Positions 17,533 through 26,280 of a stretch of DNA of 64,000 nt are shown piece after piece. The stretch spans positions 54,446 to 118,445 of the forward strand of contig KB900456.1 in NCBI GenBank assembly GCA_000378885.1. The letters run 5' to 3'. A program made the position numbers and the translations under genes. This DNA comes from an actinobacterium SCGC AAA044-N04 (GTDB taxonomy: Bacteria > Actinomycetota > Actinomycetes > Nanopelagicales > Nanopelagicaceae). Position 1 is the stretch's first letter, and the number at the start of each line of letters is the position of its first letter. The notes below the pieces were generated by a model, which searched no databases, was not told the DNA's origin, and worked only from the letters and a program-made list of their open reading frames with translations.

Positions 17533-18642
17533 TCAACGAACTACGCGAGCACTGCCTCCGCCTGCTAGCTTTCTAACTTCCGCCAAAGTAGCCATCGAAG
17601 TATCACCCGGTGTTGTCATTGCAAGTGCCCCATGTGCGGCACCGTATTCAACTGCCTCTTGGATTGTTCCTATCTCCATCAATCCATATGCAAGGCCAGA
17701 TGCAAATGAATCTCCGCCACCGACTCGATCAAAGATTTCCAGATCCTTTCGCTGCTTTGATTCCGCAAAACCTTCAGTTCGAGACCAGGCTATTGCTGCC
17801 CAATCATTCCGGGATGCGCTTGCAACACCACGCAAAGTGGTGGCAATTACTTGAAAATTCGAGTACTCCTGAGCAGCATTATTGATCATTGACTTAAAAC
17901 TCGAAGTGTCCAAGTCGGTTAGGTTCTCATCTACACCTTCGACTTCAAAACCCAAACTAGCCGTGAAGTCTTCTTCGTTACCGATCATCACATCAACATA
18001 TTGTGCGAGCTTCTTATTGACTTCTCGAGCTCTCTCGATTCCGCCAATGTTCTCCCACAGGGAAGGTCGATAATTTAAGTCATATGAAACTATCGTTCCG
18101 TATTTGCGGGCTGACTTCATTGCTGCTTCCGCAACATCTGCAGAAGACTCCGAAAGTGCGGCAAAAATTCCACCTGTGTGCAACCAGCGGACTCCTCTGG
18201 AGAAGAGGGCATCCCAATCGACATCCGTTGGCTTCATTTGCGAGATAGCTGTATTGCCTCTATCGCTAACTCCAACTGCACCTCGAGCACCAAATCCACG
18301 CTCGGTAAAATTCAAACCGTTTCTTACTGTTCGACCAATCCCGTCATATTTGACCCATTTGACATATGAAAGATCTAAACCGCCAGCCAACATAAAGTCT
18401 TCAACAAGCCGTCCCACCTCATTATCAGCCAGAGCTGTAACTATTGCTCCGCGGAGACCGAAGCACCGACGAAGTCCACGCGCAACGTTGTACTCACCGC
18501 CTCCTTCATACACTGAAAACTGGCGTGCAGTACGCACTCTTCCATCGCCTGGATCAAGTCGAAGCATGACTTCGCCCAGCGAGACTATGTCAAAGTCACA
18601 TTCTGACGCAGGTTTAACTTTGAGTGCAGTACGAGTATCCAT
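17533..18642 (-). CDS. kdgK: 2-keto-3-deoxygluconate kinase (PfkB family)
   Basis: A 369-residue sugar kinase that should phosphorylate 2-keto-3-deoxygluconate to KDPG, the substrate of the aldolase encoded in the same operon. The PfkB C-terminal signature DRVGGGDSFASGLAYGL contains the catalytic Asp. FDIVSLGEVMLRLDP and GGGEYNVARGLRRCFG give the N-terminal substrate and dimer region. It is the last gene of the operon, 34 bases after the GMC dehydrogenase, with AAAGG ahead of the ATG. The identity as a KDG rather than another sugar kinase is inferred from the aldolase neighbour. Confidence 0.87.
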   Translation of the reverse strand: MDTRTALKVKPASECDFDIVSLGEVMLRLDPGDGRVRTARQFSVYEGGGEYNVARGLRRCFGLRGAIVTALADNEVGRLVEDFMLAGGLDLSYVKWVKYDGIGRTVRNGLNFTERGFGARGAVGVSDRGNTAISQMKPTDVDWDALFSRGVRWLHTGGIFAALSESSADVAEAAMKSARKYGTIVSYDLNYRPSLWENIGGIERAREVNKKLAQYVDVMIGNEEDFTASLGFEVEGVDENLTDLDTSSFKSMINNAAQEYSNFQVIATTLRGVASASRNDWAAIAWSRTEGFAESKQRKDLEIFDRVGGGDSFASGLAYGLMEIGTIQEAVEYGAAHGALAMTTPGDTSMATLAEVRKLAGGGSARVVR

Positions 18643-18676
18643 TTTCTACCTTTATCCTGTTGATCAGTATGATTAC

Positions 18677-20281
18677 TTAGACTTCTTGACCTGCGAGAAT
18701 GATTGCAGCGCCTTTTTCACCAATCATGATTGAAGGCGCTTGAGTATTTCCACTAATAAGAGTTGGCATGATTGATGCATCGACTACGCGGAGCCCCTTC
18801 AGACCATGGACTCGAAGTTGTTCATCGACTACAGCCATGTCATCATGACCCATCTTGCATGAACCTACTGGGTGATAATCGGTTTTTGACCATTCCTTGA
18901 TGTACTTTCGAACTTGATTTTCATCTTGCACATCTACTCCTGGCATGAACTCCTTCTTAATAAAAGGTGCGAAGGCTTCAGCTGCAAGAATTTTGCGACC
19001 CCACTTGAAACCTTCCATGGAAATCTTCCAGTCATAGCCTTCGGCATCTCCACAGAAGTTTGGATCGATGAGTGGATGTGCAGTTGGATCTGCGTTACGA
19101 AGTTTGACTGAGCCAATGCTCTTTGGGCGCAAATTACACGTGTTGATTGTTATTCCATGACCCTTAACGCGCTTTCGACCATGATCGATAACATAAGCGG
19201 GCAAACAGTGAATCTGAATGTCTGGTGAATCAACTTTGTCGCTACTGCGGATAAAGGCACCAGCTTCAGCCACACATGCGGTGACCGGACCAGTTTTGTA
19301 CAACAAATACTGGATCGCATGGCGTACCGCACGATCTGGTCGATCCTCCATGTTGTAACTAACTGGTGCGGTTTCTGCAGTGATGTACACATCCATATGA
19401 TCCTGGAAGTTCTTTCCAACGCCAGGAAGATCGTGAACTACGTCAATGCCTGCGGCACGGAGTTCATCTGCTGGACCAATTCCTGACAACATAAGAAGTT
19501 TAGGTGAGTTAACCGCACCACCGGAAAGAATTACCTCTTTATCAACGTATGCAACGCACTTTTTGCCATTCTGAATGAATTCCAGACCAACTGCCTTTCC
19601 ATTTTCAATCAGAATTTTTGATCCAATTGAGCGTGTCAAGACAGTTAAATTTGAACGCTTTTTAGCTGGATTTAAAAATGCTGTTGCTGAAGACTCACGG
19701 CGAACATTGCGTTGGGTAACATCATAAAATGTAACGCCATCTTGAACAGCTCCATTTACATCTTGGTTAAATGGAATGCCGACCTCTTGAGCGGAGCGAA
19801 CGAAAGCTTTAGTGAGTGGATTAGATTGTGTCTGCTGAGTGACATTCATGTCCCCACCAACACCATGGTACTCGTTGTTCAAACGTTCATTGTTTTCGGA
19901 TTTACGGAAGTAAGGAAGTACGCCTTGATATCCCCAATGTTTATTTCCTTGCTTTTCCCACTTGTCGTAATCCTCTTTGTTTCCTCGAATATAAATCATT
20001 GCATTAATAGATGTACTTCCACCTAGTGTGCGGCCTTGTGGGTACCACATTTCACGGTCATTCATTTGTGGTTGTGGGACGGTACTAAATCCCCAGTTAA
20101 CGTCCGGTGTTGTTAATTTGGTAAATCCAATAGGCACATGAATTAACGGGTTCCAGTCTTTACCACCGGCTTCAAGAAGAAGCACAGAGTTCTTTGGGTC
20201 AGCGCTAAGTCGGTTCGCAACTACGCAACCGGCTGCTCCAGCACCTACGACGATGTATGAGTAGCGGCCTTTATCTTGCAT
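18677..20281 (-). CDS. GMC family flavin dehydrogenase, choline/alcohol dehydrogenase-like
   Basis: A 534-residue FAD enzyme close to the BetA/AlkJ type. The FAD-binding VVGAGAAGCVVANRLS is at the N-terminus. GRTLGGSTSINAMIYIRG is GMC signature 1, SGGAVNSPKLLMLSGIGP is signature 2, and the catalytic His lies in DYHPVGSCKMG, with the partner Asn in SGNTQAPS. I set the start at 20281 because TAAGGAG lies six bases upstream and the ATG follows the aldolase stop. A longer frame from 20401 would overlap the aldolase by 110 bases. It probably oxidises a primary alcohol, with the substrate unknown. The aldehyde dehydrogenase gene of this operon could take the next step. Confidence 0.9.
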   Translation of the reverse strand: MQDKGRYSYIVVGAGAAGCVVANRLSADPKNSVLLLEAGGKDWNPLIHVPIGFTKLTTPDVNWGFSTVPQPQMNDREMWYPQGRTLGGSTSINAMIYIRGNKEDYDKWEKQGNKHWGYQGVLPYFRKSENNERLNNEYHGVGGDMNVTQQTQSNPLTKAFVRSAQEVGIPFNQDVNGAVQDGVTFYDVTQRNVRRESSATAFLNPAKKRSNLTVLTRSIGSKILIENGKAVGLEFIQNGKKCVAYVDKEVILSGGAVNSPKLLMLSGIGPADELRAAGIDVVHDLPGVGKNFQDHMDVYITAETAPVSYNMEDRPDRAVRHAIQYLLYKTGPVTACVAEAGAFIRSSDKVDSPDIQIHCLPAYVIDHGRKRVKGHGITINTCNLRPKSIGSVKLRNADPTAHPLIDPNFCGDAEGYDWKISMEGFKWGRKILAAEAFAPFIKKEFMPGVDVQDENQVRKYIKEWSKTDYHPVGSCKMGHDDMAVVDEQLRVHGLKGLRVVDASIMPTLISGNTQAPSIMIGEKGAAIILAGQEV

Positions 20282-20291
20282 TTTGTGCTCC

Positions 20292-20924
20292 TTATTTTCC
20301 GTTATTTTCATTGTTGAATACTGCATTCGAAAGTTTTGAAATCTCAGTCCAGTTCTGTTCTGCAATGAGTTTGCTTGGAGCAACCCATGATCCTCCAACA
20401 CACGCTACATTCGGAAGAGCTAGAAAATCTTGATAGTTCGAAGGCGAAATTCCGCCAGTAGGGCAGAAGGAAAGTTGTGGAATTACGCTAGAAACCGCCT
20501 TTAACCAGGCAATTCCCCCAGATTCGACCGCAGGAAAGAACTTCGCTGTAGAGATTCCATGTTCGACGAGAAGCAGGGCTTCTGAGACCGTAGCTGCTCC
20601 AGGTAGATAAGGCAGCTTAGTAGCGTCAAGAGATGCCAGTACAGAGGGAGTGGCGCCTGGCGATACTAAATATTTAGCACCAGCATTTAGCGCCGATTGA
20701 GCGGTTTTTTCATTGACGACAGTTCCAGCTCCAACAATGGCTTCGGGTACTTCATTGGCAATTAGCTCAATAGATTTTAGTGCAGCCTCAGTTCGTAGAG
20801 TGATCTCGATTTTTAACAAACCAGCATCTACCAATGTGCGTGCTAATTGAACCGCATTTGCCGAATCATTAATTACAACCACAGGAATTACAGGTTGACT
20901 TCTCCAGTAATCGGGAGCGCTCAT
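20292..20924 (-). CDS. eda: KDPG aldolase (2-keto-3-deoxy-6-phosphogluconate aldolase)
   Basis: A 210-residue class I aldolase splitting KDPG into pyruvate and glyceraldehyde-3-phosphate. The Schiff-base lysine is in STAKFFPAVESGG. The catalytic Glu lies in LLKIEITLRTEAAL, and CPTGGISPSNYQDFL forms the phosphate site. Length is normal. Its start overlaps the UPF0303 stop by one base (TAATG). With the KDG kinase it defines the lower Entner-Doudoroff route for deoxyketo-sugar acids. Confidence 0.95.
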   Translation of the reverse strand: MSAPDYWRSQPVIPVVVINDSANAVQLARTLVDAGLLKIEITLRTEAALKSIELIANEVPEAIVGAGTVVNEKTAQSALNAGAKYLVSPGATPSVLASLDATKLPYLPGAATVSEALLLVEHGISTAKFFPAVESGGIAWLKAVSSVIPQLSFCPTGGISPSNYQDFLALPNVACVGGSWVAPSKLIAEQNWTEISKLSNAVFNNENNGK

Positions 20925-21379
20925 TACTTCCTACCTTTCAAAAACTCTCGCAATGAATTTACAATCAAATCATGATCTTCAAGGTGCGGAAGTCCAGAGA
21001 CAATCAATACCCCAACCAAGCCGTCTTTGTTGAAAATGGGAAATCCGCCACCACAAACTGCTAAATCAGATGTTCGAAAACCTAATTCTGATTCTTGAAG
21101 ATTCAGGGAATCGACCTTTTCACGAAGTGCTAAAGAGCTATGCCCAGTCAGTTCTACAGTATTTAGCTTTCGCTGAACCCATAGATCATTATCTGCCGAA
21201 GAGCCCTCGATTCCTTTCTGAAATATCCGTTGCCCCTTGAAGAAAATTGCAACTACTAATGGGAGTTTTTCCTTCAAGCCAGATGAAATAATCAACTCGC
21301 CGAGTTCGAATAACTCTTCTCGCTTCCAGTCGTGAACTCCAAACTCTGACTCATGTTCTAAAGCGCTCACTCTGCTCAT
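20924..21379 (-). CDS. UPF0303 family protein (heme-degrading-domain superfamily)
   Basis: A 151-residue protein of the UPF0303 / YBR137W-like family, within the domain superfamily called Haem_degrading (GlcG/HbpS-like). Typical segments are FELGELIISSGL, GSSADNDLWVQRKLNTVELTGHSSLALR, CGGGFPIFNKDGLVGVLIVSGLP and the end LEDHDLIVNSLREFL. It has no signal peptide. Such genes often sit in sugar-catabolic operons, but their reaction is not known. Here it overlaps the GMC gene on one side (ATGA) and the aldolase on the other. Confidence 0.85.
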   Translation of the reverse strand: MSRVSALEHESEFGVHDWKREELFELGELIISSGLKEKLPLVVAIFFKGQRIFQKGIEGSSADNDLWVQRKLNTVELTGHSSLALREKVDSLNLQESELGFRTSDLAVCGGGFPIFNKDGLVGVLIVSGLPHLEDHDLIVNSLREFLKGRK

Positions 21380-22884
21380 GAACTAATCCCTCCCAGATCT
21401 GCAACTCTTAATGCTTGAGCAGCAATTGTTAAAGCTGGATTTCCCGCAGCTGACGATGGGAAAAATGATGAATCTACGACATAAAGGTTACTTAGGTCGT
21501 GTGTTCTACAAAACTGGTTTAAAACGCTTGTTTTAGGATCGTTACCGGCAACCACTGTTCCGCACATATGAGAGTTAGTCTCAATTCCCATTTGTTCTGT
21601 AAGAACAACGGGAAAACCGAGTTTTCGAAGCATCCGTGTAGCCTGTTTAACCAAGCCTTTATGAGCCTTCATGTTATTTGGCTTCCAAGTAATGCGAATT
21701 CGACCATCGGCATCAACGCTGATGTGATTTTCCATTGAAGGCAAATCTTCAGATTCAATATACAAATCAATTGAATGATTGGCTAAATACTTTAATGCCC
21801 AAGTTGGCGCCCAAGGACGCGAAGCCTTAAACATAGCAGCTTGCAACTTACCTAGCATTTGGATATTTCCTAATGGATATCCCTGCGGACTTTCCCAATA
21901 CCAATCATTCACCGAAAGAGTTTTTTGAAAGTTAGTGTCATTTCCTCTACGTGGATCAAAACCAACCATGAACGTGGCGTTGTGCACCATCCAGTTTTTG
22001 CCAACTAAACCACTTGAGTTGGCTAAGCCATGTGGATATTTACTACTCTTAGACTTAAGTAAAAGTGCGGCAGAGTTAGCTGCACCACCTGAGAGTATGA
22101 AGGTCTTTGCATGAATTTCATACTCTTCACCATTCTTGCGAGCTTTTGCACTTGTAATTGTTTTGCCAGTTTCATCATGTTCTAGTTTATAAATTTCAAT
22201 TCCTTCTATAAGTGTTGCATTTCCAGTTGCAATTGCTGGATCCACCCCACATGTTTCTGCATCACTTTTAGCGCCAAGCTTGCAAGGGAAGCCATCGCAC
22301 GTCTTGCATTGAATGCAAAGTCCGTTGGTTTGGCGGTCTACGCCCATAGCCATATGTAATGGCTTTAATCCCAACCGCTCCATTTGTTCAGCAATTTTCT
22401 TTAAATATGCCTCATGTGGAACCGCCGGAAATGGATATGGCTCGCTTCTCCAGGGTTCTGTCGGGTCTTCCCCAACGTTTCCATGCACCTTTAGCCACTT
22501 TTCCGCCTTTGAATAGTAGGGCTCCAAATCGGCGTATTTAAAGGGCCATGCAGGGGATACACCTTCTGCAGCCTGGTACTCCTCAAAATCCTTTTCACGA
22601 AATCTAAATAAGCTCGCACCATAAACTTTAGTGTTTCCACCTACGTAATAGTGGACACCAGGTGCGAACTCTTTTCCATTTTCATCCAACCAGGTTGATG
22701 CATTCTTGTACGCGCCCTTAATGAACACATAGCTTGGATCCCAGTTTCGGTCTTCGCGTGGCAGGCGTGAACCACGTTCCAAAATCAATACTTTATGACC
22801 TTTTTCTGCCAGCGCACGCGAAATCATTCCACCGCCCATTCCAGAGCCAATGATTGCGATTTCAGTTTCGAGTTTAATTGTCAT
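21376..22884 (-). CDS. Cytoplasmic GMC-type flavin oxidoreductase with Cys-rich insert
   Basis: A 502-residue GMC-superfamily enzyme of the sugar dehydrogenase-like branch (gluconate-2-dehydrogenase large subunit, pyranose oxidase relatives). The FAD fold IIGSGMGGGMISRALAEKG is at residues 11-29. The catalytic His is in ETNSHMCGT and the partner Asn in SAAGNPALTIAAQAL. A Cys-rich insert holds C190, C193, C196, C201 and C212 (CIQCKTCDGFPC). There is no signal peptide or Tat motif, so it acts inside the cell and its electron acceptor is unclear. It lies two bases after the GH88 gene. Oxidation of a sugar ring hydroxyl is an inference. Confidence 0.85.
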   Translation of the reverse strand: MTIKLETEIAIIGSGMGGGMISRALAEKGHKVLILERGSRLPREDRNWDPSYVFIKGAYKNASTWLDENGKEFAPGVHYYVGGNTKVYGASLFRFREKDFEEYQAAEGVSPAWPFKYADLEPYYSKAEKWLKVHGNVGEDPTEPWRSEPYPFPAVPHEAYLKKIAEQMERLGLKPLHMAMGVDRQTNGLCIQCKTCDGFPCKLGAKSDAETCGVDPAIATGNATLIEGIEIYKLEHDETGKTITSAKARKNGEEYEIHAKTFILSGGAANSAALLLKSKSSKYPHGLANSSGLVGKNWMVHNATFMVGFDPRRGNDTNFQKTLSVNDWYWESPQGYPLGNIQMLGKLQAAMFKASRPWAPTWALKYLANHSIDLYIESEDLPSMENHISVDADGRIRITWKPNNMKAHKGLVKQATRMLRKLGFPVVLTEQMGIETNSHMCGTVVAGNDPKTSVLNQFCRTHDLSNLYVVDSSFFPSSAAGNPALTIAAQALRVADLGGISS

Positions 22885-22886
22885 GA

Positions 22887-24032
22887 TTATCGATTCGTGT
22901 AAAGCATTTCTCCACCAAGGACTTTATCTAGGCACTCCGCAAAGAAATATTCTCCCCACATAACACTTTCATCAACACCAAGACGCTTTTGTTCATGGTA
23001 ACTACCGTGCTTGAGGACGCCCTCCCAATTTGGATCATTGAGAGATACATACTTATCTGAGCAGAGTTCGTTAATAGAATCAATTGCAAATTTTGCATAT
23101 CGTTGTGCGTCAACTTCATTGTCAACAAGCTGACTAAGTTGCAATAATCCACTTGCAGTAATTGCAGATGCGGAAGTCTCAACTGGCAAAATTGGGTTAG
23201 GTTCTTCCCAGTCATTTGGAGCTATAAGGCGATTGCCAGTTCGTTCGATAAAGAAATCAGCTGTTGCTTGTGCAACTTCTAAGTACCTTTTATCTCCAGT
23301 AAATGCGTAGCAAGTACCAAATCCATAGAGCGCCCACGCCTGACCACGAGCCCAAGAAGAGTCATCTCGCCAGCCTTGTTGAGTGGTTTGACGCAAGAAC
23401 ACGCCTGTTTCTAAGTCAAATATGCCCTCATGCGTTGTACTTCCATCTCCACGAACCATGTATCTACGTGTCTGTAGACAATGTGTGTCCACAATCTCAC
23501 GTATGCCTTCATCCTTGAGCTCTTGGGCTGCATAAAAAATGATTCCCACATTCATCATGATGTCGATAAAAGTGCTGTCTTCTGTCAAGAAAGATCTCAG
23601 AAATCCAGCTTTTTTGTTGAAACGAAGAGACATTGTCTTGCCTGCTTCTACCACGACCTTATTAATCTCGAGGTCGCCAGTTTCTTTGTACCACTTCTTC
23701 CAAGTTGGCCAGAAAGTAAATCCAAGATCATGGACTTCACGATCAAATTCACGACCTTTTAGTAGAGACGAGTAGTGCTCAGCCTTTGGGCGCCAGTAAT
23801 CCTTATCAATGTGATCTGCAAGAATCCACATCTGGCCACCTAAGAAACCTTCACACCAGTTTGTCCAAGGTTCCTTTCCGTGTTTCCACTTTCCGTTTTC
23901 TGTAAACAGAGGAAAGTAGTCGGGATGGTTAGTCGCAAGTGCCCGCACTTTTTGATCAAATAATCCCAGAACTTCTTTTGCGCGAACTTTAGTTGCCTCC
24001 GGAATCACGACTCCATTTTTTAATTGTGTCAT
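22887..24032 (-). CDS. ugl: Unsaturated glucuronyl hydrolase, GH88 family
   Basis: A 381-residue alpha6/alpha6-barrel enzyme that hydrates the C4-C5 double bond of unsaturated uronic acids made by polysaccharide lyases, releasing a 4-deoxy-5-keto-uronate. The two catalytic Asp are visible: D102 in VHDLGF (equivalent to Asp88 of Bacillus UGL) and D157 in FIDIMMN (equivalent to Asp149). The DDSSWARGQAWALYGF signature is also present. I start it at the ATG at 24032, which overlaps the aldehyde dehydrogenase stop as ATGA. A TTG at 24041 is the alternative. No polysaccharide lyase lies in the window, and no signal peptide is present, so it should act on imported fragments. Confidence 0.92.
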   Translation of the reverse strand: MTQLKNGVVIPEATKVRAKEVLGLFDQKVRALATNHPDYFPLFTENGKWKHGKEPWTNWCEGFLGGQMWILADHIDKDYWRPKAEHYSSLLKGREFDREVHDLGFTFWPTWKKWYKETGDLEINKVVVEAGKTMSLRFNKKAGFLRSFLTEDSTFIDIMMNVGIIFYAAQELKDEGIREIVDTHCLQTRRYMVRGDGSTTHEGIFDLETGVFLRQTTQQGWRDDSSWARGQAWALYGFGTCYAFTGDKRYLEVAQATADFFIERTGNRLIAPNDWEEPNPILPVETSASAITASGLLQLSQLVDNEVDAQRYAKFAIDSINELCSDKYVSLNDPNWEGVLKHGSYHEQKRLGVDESVMWGEYFFAECLDKVLGGEMLYTNR

Positions 24033-25504
24033 GACAGCCAATTCTTTCTCTCGCCTGTACGAATTGTGATTGTTTTTAGTTCTGTGAACTCTTCAATTGC
24101 GTGGCGACCAAGTTCGCGCCCAATTCCACTTTCTCCGAATCCACCAAAACTCATTTCAGGGAAACCATCCATCCAGCAATTTACCCAGACAGTTCCAGAT
24201 CTAACATTCTTGGCGAACTTAATCGCATCATCAATATTCTTTGTCCAAATACCAGATGACAGGCCGTAGATAGTTGAATTTGCGATATCAATCGCGTCAT
24301 CAACATCTTCAAATTCCAAAACCGATAAAACAGGTCCGAAAATTTCTTCTTTTGCAATTGACATATCTTTAGTCACGCCCGTGAATATTGTTGGTTCAAA
24401 ATAGCGACCAATTTCGGTGTTAATTTGTGAACCACCTAGAACTAGGTTTGCACCAGATGCTTTGCCTTCCGCTACATACCTTTCGATAGTCGCCTGTTGT
24501 TCTGGACTTGCAATTGCACCAACTAATACCTTCTCATCAAGCGGATCTCCGACAGGAACTCGCTTAGCCTTTTCTACAACAATGTCCATAAACTTTTTAG
24601 CGGCTGATCTTTGTACAAGGATTCGGCTTCCTGAGTTACAGCATTCACCCTGATTGAAATAAACCCCAAAAACAACTGCATCGGCAGCTGCTTCCATATC
24701 GGCATCGGCCATGATGATCTGTGGGTTCTTGCCGCCAAGCTCAAGCCCAACTTTCTTTAATGTGCCGGCTGCGGCTTGCATAACCTTCTTGCCAACTTCA
24801 GTACTTCCAGTGAAAGTAACCATATCCACATCTGGATGCTCTGAAATTCTTCCACCAACCGCACCTTTGCCAGAAACAATGTTTACAACACCATCTGGAA
24901 TACCTGCTTCTTTGACGTATTGACCAAGCATTAATGTTGTGCCTGGAGTCAACTGACTTGGTTTGACTACCGCGGTACATCCAACCGCAATAGCAAATGG
25001 AAGCTTTTGACTAATAATCAGAAGTGGAAAGTTCCAAGGAGTAATCATTCCAACAACTCCAATAGGTTCACGGACAATCACACCTAAGTACTCTTCTCCC
25101 AACGCATTATGAGAGTCTCCATAAGCATGTTGAGCAAGTGTTGCTGCGTAATACCAAATTTCAGCTGTTGCAATAACTTCTCCGCGTGCCTGAGCAATTG
25201 GCTTACCGCTTTCTAGCGCTTCGATTCGTGCTAACTTTTCGACATCACGATCGATACATGCGGCCACAGTACGAAGTGCTTTCGCACGTGCAGCGCCGCT
25301 CCAACGTGGCCATGCACCTTTATCAAACGCCTTACGAGCGGCAGCAACTGCTAGATCTATGTCTTCAACTGAACCTGCAGGATAGGTTCCAACTACTTCG
25401 TTGTGACCAGGGCTAACGCGATCAAATCTTTCACCACTCTTCGACTCAACTTCTTTACCGTCGATGGTCATTTTGTAGTTAACAGCTTGAATTGACATAG
25501 TCAT
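24029..25504 (-). CDS. NAD(P)-dependent aldehyde dehydrogenase
   Basis: A 491-residue class I/II ALDH. The catalytic Glu is in LELGGKNPQ, the catalytic Cys in NQGECCNSGSR, the cofactor loop in FTGSTEVGKKV, and ITPWNFPLLI is the N-terminal landmark. The end FGGFGESGIGRELGRHAIEEFTELKTI resembles betaine-aldehyde dehydrogenases. GAGGGA precedes the ATG at 25504, which overlaps the hydratase stop (TGATG). A GTG one codon upstream is possible. It may oxidise the aldehyde made by the GMC dehydrogenase of the operon. The true substrate is not deducible. Confidence 0.93.
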   Translation of the reverse strand: MTMSIQAVNYKMTIDGKEVESKSGERFDRVSPGHNEVVGTYPAGSVEDIDLAVAAARKAFDKGAWPRWSGAARAKALRTVAACIDRDVEKLARIEALESGKPIAQARGEVIATAEIWYYAATLAQHAYGDSHNALGEEYLGVIVREPIGVVGMITPWNFPLLIISQKLPFAIAVGCTAVVKPSQLTPGTTLMLGQYVKEAGIPDGVVNIVSGKGAVGGRISEHPDVDMVTFTGSTEVGKKVMQAAAGTLKKVGLELGGKNPQIIMADADMEAAADAVVFGVYFNQGECCNSGSRILVQRSAAKKFMDIVVEKAKRVPVGDPLDEKVLVGAIASPEQQATIERYVAEGKASGANLVLGGSQINTEIGRYFEPTIFTGVTKDMSIAKEEIFGPVLSVLEFEDVDDAIDIANSTIYGLSSGIWTKNIDDAIKFAKNVRSGTVWVNCWMDGFPEMSFGGFGESGIGRELGRHAIEEFTELKTITIRTGERKNWLS

Positions 25505-26280
25505 CACTTTCCCTCGAAATTGGCTGATCGTTTGTTTTTAAATGCATCTACACCTTCTTTAAAGTCATTGGTCGTCACACTTAATGAGCCGGCCAACGCT
25601 TCAAGAACTTCTGAGTTTGTCTTATTTTCAAAGGCCGCCATGACCTGCTTGCCAATTTGTTGCGCAATCGGGCTTACCTTTAAAAATGGTGAAATGAATT
25701 GCTGGAACGACTCTTCTGATAAGTCACCATAAAAGAGAATGTTCGCCAACCCCCATTGGAAAGCAGTCTCCATATCTATTGTCGTTCCAGCAAGAATCAA
25801 TTGTTTTGCACGATTGAGGCCGATGACATCTACAAGTCGACCTGTGCCACCCCATCCGGGGAAGGTGCCGATACTCACCTCAGGCAGTCCGACGCGTGCA
25901 CCTCTTTTGCCAACTCGGAAATCACAAGCAAGTGCCAGTTCAAGCCCTCCGCCAAGCGCATCTCCATTTAATATTGCAATCGACACCTGAGGAAGTTGGG
26001 CTAACCGACGATAGATTCTGTGTCCATCCGGGATCCAATTTCGACGTGCCGAATCGCGATCATGTGCTGAAAAAGCATTCAAATCAGCACCGGTACTAAA
26101 TGCTTTATCTCCAGAACCTTGTAATAAAACTAGGCGAACCGATTTATCGTTCGCAACTTGAGAAACTATCTGCTCCAAGCTTTCAAGCATCTCAGGTGTA
26201 ATACTGTTCCGCTTTTCTGGGCGGTTGATTGTAATTGTTGCCACAGAGTTATTAATTTCCAGGAGTATTAAGTTGCTCAT
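25504..26280 (-). CDS. Enoyl-CoA hydratase/isomerase family protein
   Basis: A 258-residue crotonase-fold protein. Both catalytic glutamates of the hydratase type are present: one in GGGLELALACDFR and one in LPEVSIGTFPGWGGTGRL. The oxyanion-hole stretch FSTGADLNAF is normal. It could be a hydratase, or a hydratase-aldolase of the feruloyl-CoA type, which releases an aldehyde. No thiolase or hydroxyacyl-CoA dehydrogenase accompanies it, so ordinary beta-oxidation is not evident here. It overlaps the CoA-transferase by four bases (ATGA). Confidence 0.9.
   Translation of the reverse strand: MSNLILLEINNSVATITINRPEKRNSITPEMLESLEQIVSQVANDKSVRLVLLQGSGDKAFSTGADLNAFSAHDRDSARRNWIPDGHRIYRRLAQLPQVSIAILNGDALGGGLELALACDFRVGKRGARVGLPEVSIGTFPGWGGTGRLVDVIGLNRAKQLILAGTTIDMETAFQWGLANILFYGDLSEESFQQFISPFLKVSPIAQQIGKQVMAAFENKTNSEVLEALAGSLSVTTNDFKEGVDAFKNKRSANFEGK

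Noticed and set aside
18104-18733. 209-codon plus-strand frame opposite kdgK
   Set aside because: It lies wholly within a well-supported kinase gene and shows a Ser/Thr/Arg-rich composition typical of antisense frames.
20281-20401. Extended N-terminus of the GMC dehydrogenase (start at 20401)
   Set aside because: It would overlap the aldolase gene by about 110 bases, while TAAGGAG before the ATG at 20281 gives the standard FAD-fold start.
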